Positions 6,824 through 7,377 of a stretch of DNA of 7,377 bases are shown piece after piece. A program made the position numbers and the translations under genes. The stretch covers positions 1-7,377 of the forward strand of contig JAUIEM010000446.1 in assembly GCA_030428695.1 (NCBI GenBank), given 5' to 3'. The DNA comes from a bacterium. GTDB taxonomy: Bacteria; Planctomycetota; J058; JAJDCP01. The first letter of the stretch is position 1; every line of letters starts with the position of its first letter. Below the pieces are notes generated by a model. It did no database searches. It was not told the DNA's origin and worked only from the letters and a program-made list of their open reading frames with translations.

Positions 6824-7366
6824 ATGGATGAGCGCCCCTCGGAGCTGAAGACCACGGCCCTCGCCGGCCGCGCGGGACCGGGCCAGAGCGGGCTGCGAGG
6901 GAAGCTCTTCGCCCGGGTCATGGACCGCATCTTCGGCTACTTCCTGCGCCTGTGCGGCAGCCGCAGCGACGCCGAGGACCTGACCCAGGACACCCTGCTG
7001 CGCCTCGAGCGTTCCTTGACCAGACAGGAGTACGACCCGACCCGCTCCTTCAACCGCTGGATGTGGATCAAGGCGCACTCGGTCTGGGTGGAGCACTGCC
7101 GCAAGCGCCGCGAGCGACCCGTCGACCCCCACCTCCTGCCCGCTCCGCCCGCGACCCTGCCCGACACGGACGCCCGGCTCGACGCCCGGGAGCTGCTCGC
7201 CGAGCTGCGCCGCGAGCTCGACGCGGAGGTCTTCGAGGTGTTCGTGCTGTACTACGGCGAGCAGAGCTCGCTGAGCGCGATCGCCGCGACCATCGGCCGC
7301 GACCGCAAGACCGTGCGGGCACGGCTCGACGTCGCGGTGCGGGCGGCGCGTCGGAAGCTGCGCTGA
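6824..7366 (+). CDS. ECF-family RNA polymerase sigma factor
   Basis: The 180-residue product has the two-domain plan of group 4 (ECF) sigma factors, which replace the housekeeping sigma at specific promoters. Sigma region 2 covers about 28-97: FGYFLRLCG (37-45), the AEDLTQDTLLRL core-binding helix (50-61) and the WMWIKAHSVWVEHCRKRRE promoter-recognition stretch (79-97). A Pro-rich linker (99-114) leads to sigma region 4 (122-180), with the helix-turn-helix SLSAIAATIGRDRKTVRARL (149-168) for -35 binding and a basic end. A GTG at 6806 would add six residues, but it lies upstream of the TATACT box and has no Shine-Dalgarno; the ATG at 6824 is preferred and appears leaderless. It diverges from the small-protein/SecD-P1-like operon, which it may control. 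An anti-sigma gene, if present, would be downstream, beyond the 11 nt that remain after the stop. Confidence 0.9.
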   Translation: MDERPSELKTTALAGRAGPGQSGLRGKLFARVMDRIFGYFLRLCGSRSDAEDLTQDTLLRLERSLTRQEYDPTRSFNRWMWIKAHSVWVEHCRKRRERPVDPHLLPAPPATLPDTDARLDARELLAELRRELDAEVFEVFVLYYGEQSSLSAIAATIGRDRKTVRARLDVAVRAARRKLR

Positions 7367-7377
7367 AAAAATTCCCG

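Noticed and set aside
5512..6831. 439-codon plus-strand frame opposite the minus-strand operon
   Set aside because: The minus strand shows a signal peptide, a membrane segment, SecD-like motifs and two good ribosome binding sites. The plus frame has none of these and overruns the divergent promoters and the sigma-gene start.
6700..6930. N-terminal extension of the small exported protein to an ATG at 6930
   Set aside because: It would bury the signal peptide inside the protein, cross the divergent promoter region and overlap the sigma gene. A strong ribosome binding site supports the start at 6699.
7364..7373. A-rich run at the sigma-factor stop codon as a possible frameshift or terminator
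   Set aside because: The sigma protein is complete at region 4, no stem precedes the run, and the window ends 11 nt after the stop, so nothing can be supported.

Overview
This is a 7.4 kb chromosomal window from a very GC-rich bacterium. Its codon use is dominated by G/C third positions, with CTC and GAG strongly favoured. The mix of genes (a giant TPR/coiled-coil protein, a fused alpha/beta 2-oxoacid dehydrogenase E1, an ECF sigma factor) and the TGCTAnnnT-type promoters fit a Planctomycetota or myxobacterial/deltaproteobacterial-type lineage. No marker gene is present, so this placement is inference. I see no mobile element, CRISPR array, rRNA or tRNA.

Layout. At 76-3171 (+) lies a 1031-residue cytosolic protein made of tetratricopeptide repeats, split into two TPR blocks by a long charged coiled coil. 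After a 222-nt gap holding a recognisable extended -10 promoter, 3394-5412 (+) encodes a 672-residue thiamine-diphosphate E1 with the alpha and beta subunits fused in one chain; it most resembles branched-chain 2-oxoacid dehydrogenase. It converges, across a 36-nt gap with a possible bidirectional terminator, on a two-gene minus-strand operon. The first gene of that operon (6370-6699) encodes a small exported protein of unknown family. The second (5449-6354) encodes a single-pass protein whose periplasmic part looks like the P1 domain of SecD without the rest of SecD. Divergent from this operon, at 6824-7366 (+), is an ECF-type RNA polymerase sigma factor that appears to be translated from a leaderless mRNA.

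How the genes may work together. The two plus-strand genes at the left each have their own promoter signals and look independent: one a protein-protein scaffold, one catabolic or anabolic acyl-CoA metabolism. The right-hand part is the least ordinary: a sigma factor shares a short, palindrome-rich divergent regulatory region with two envelope proteins, one of them a free-standing SecD-P1-like module. A link between the sigma factor and that operon is inferred from position only. No complete novel system is demonstrated; the SecD-P1-like operon is the best candidate for something undescribed.
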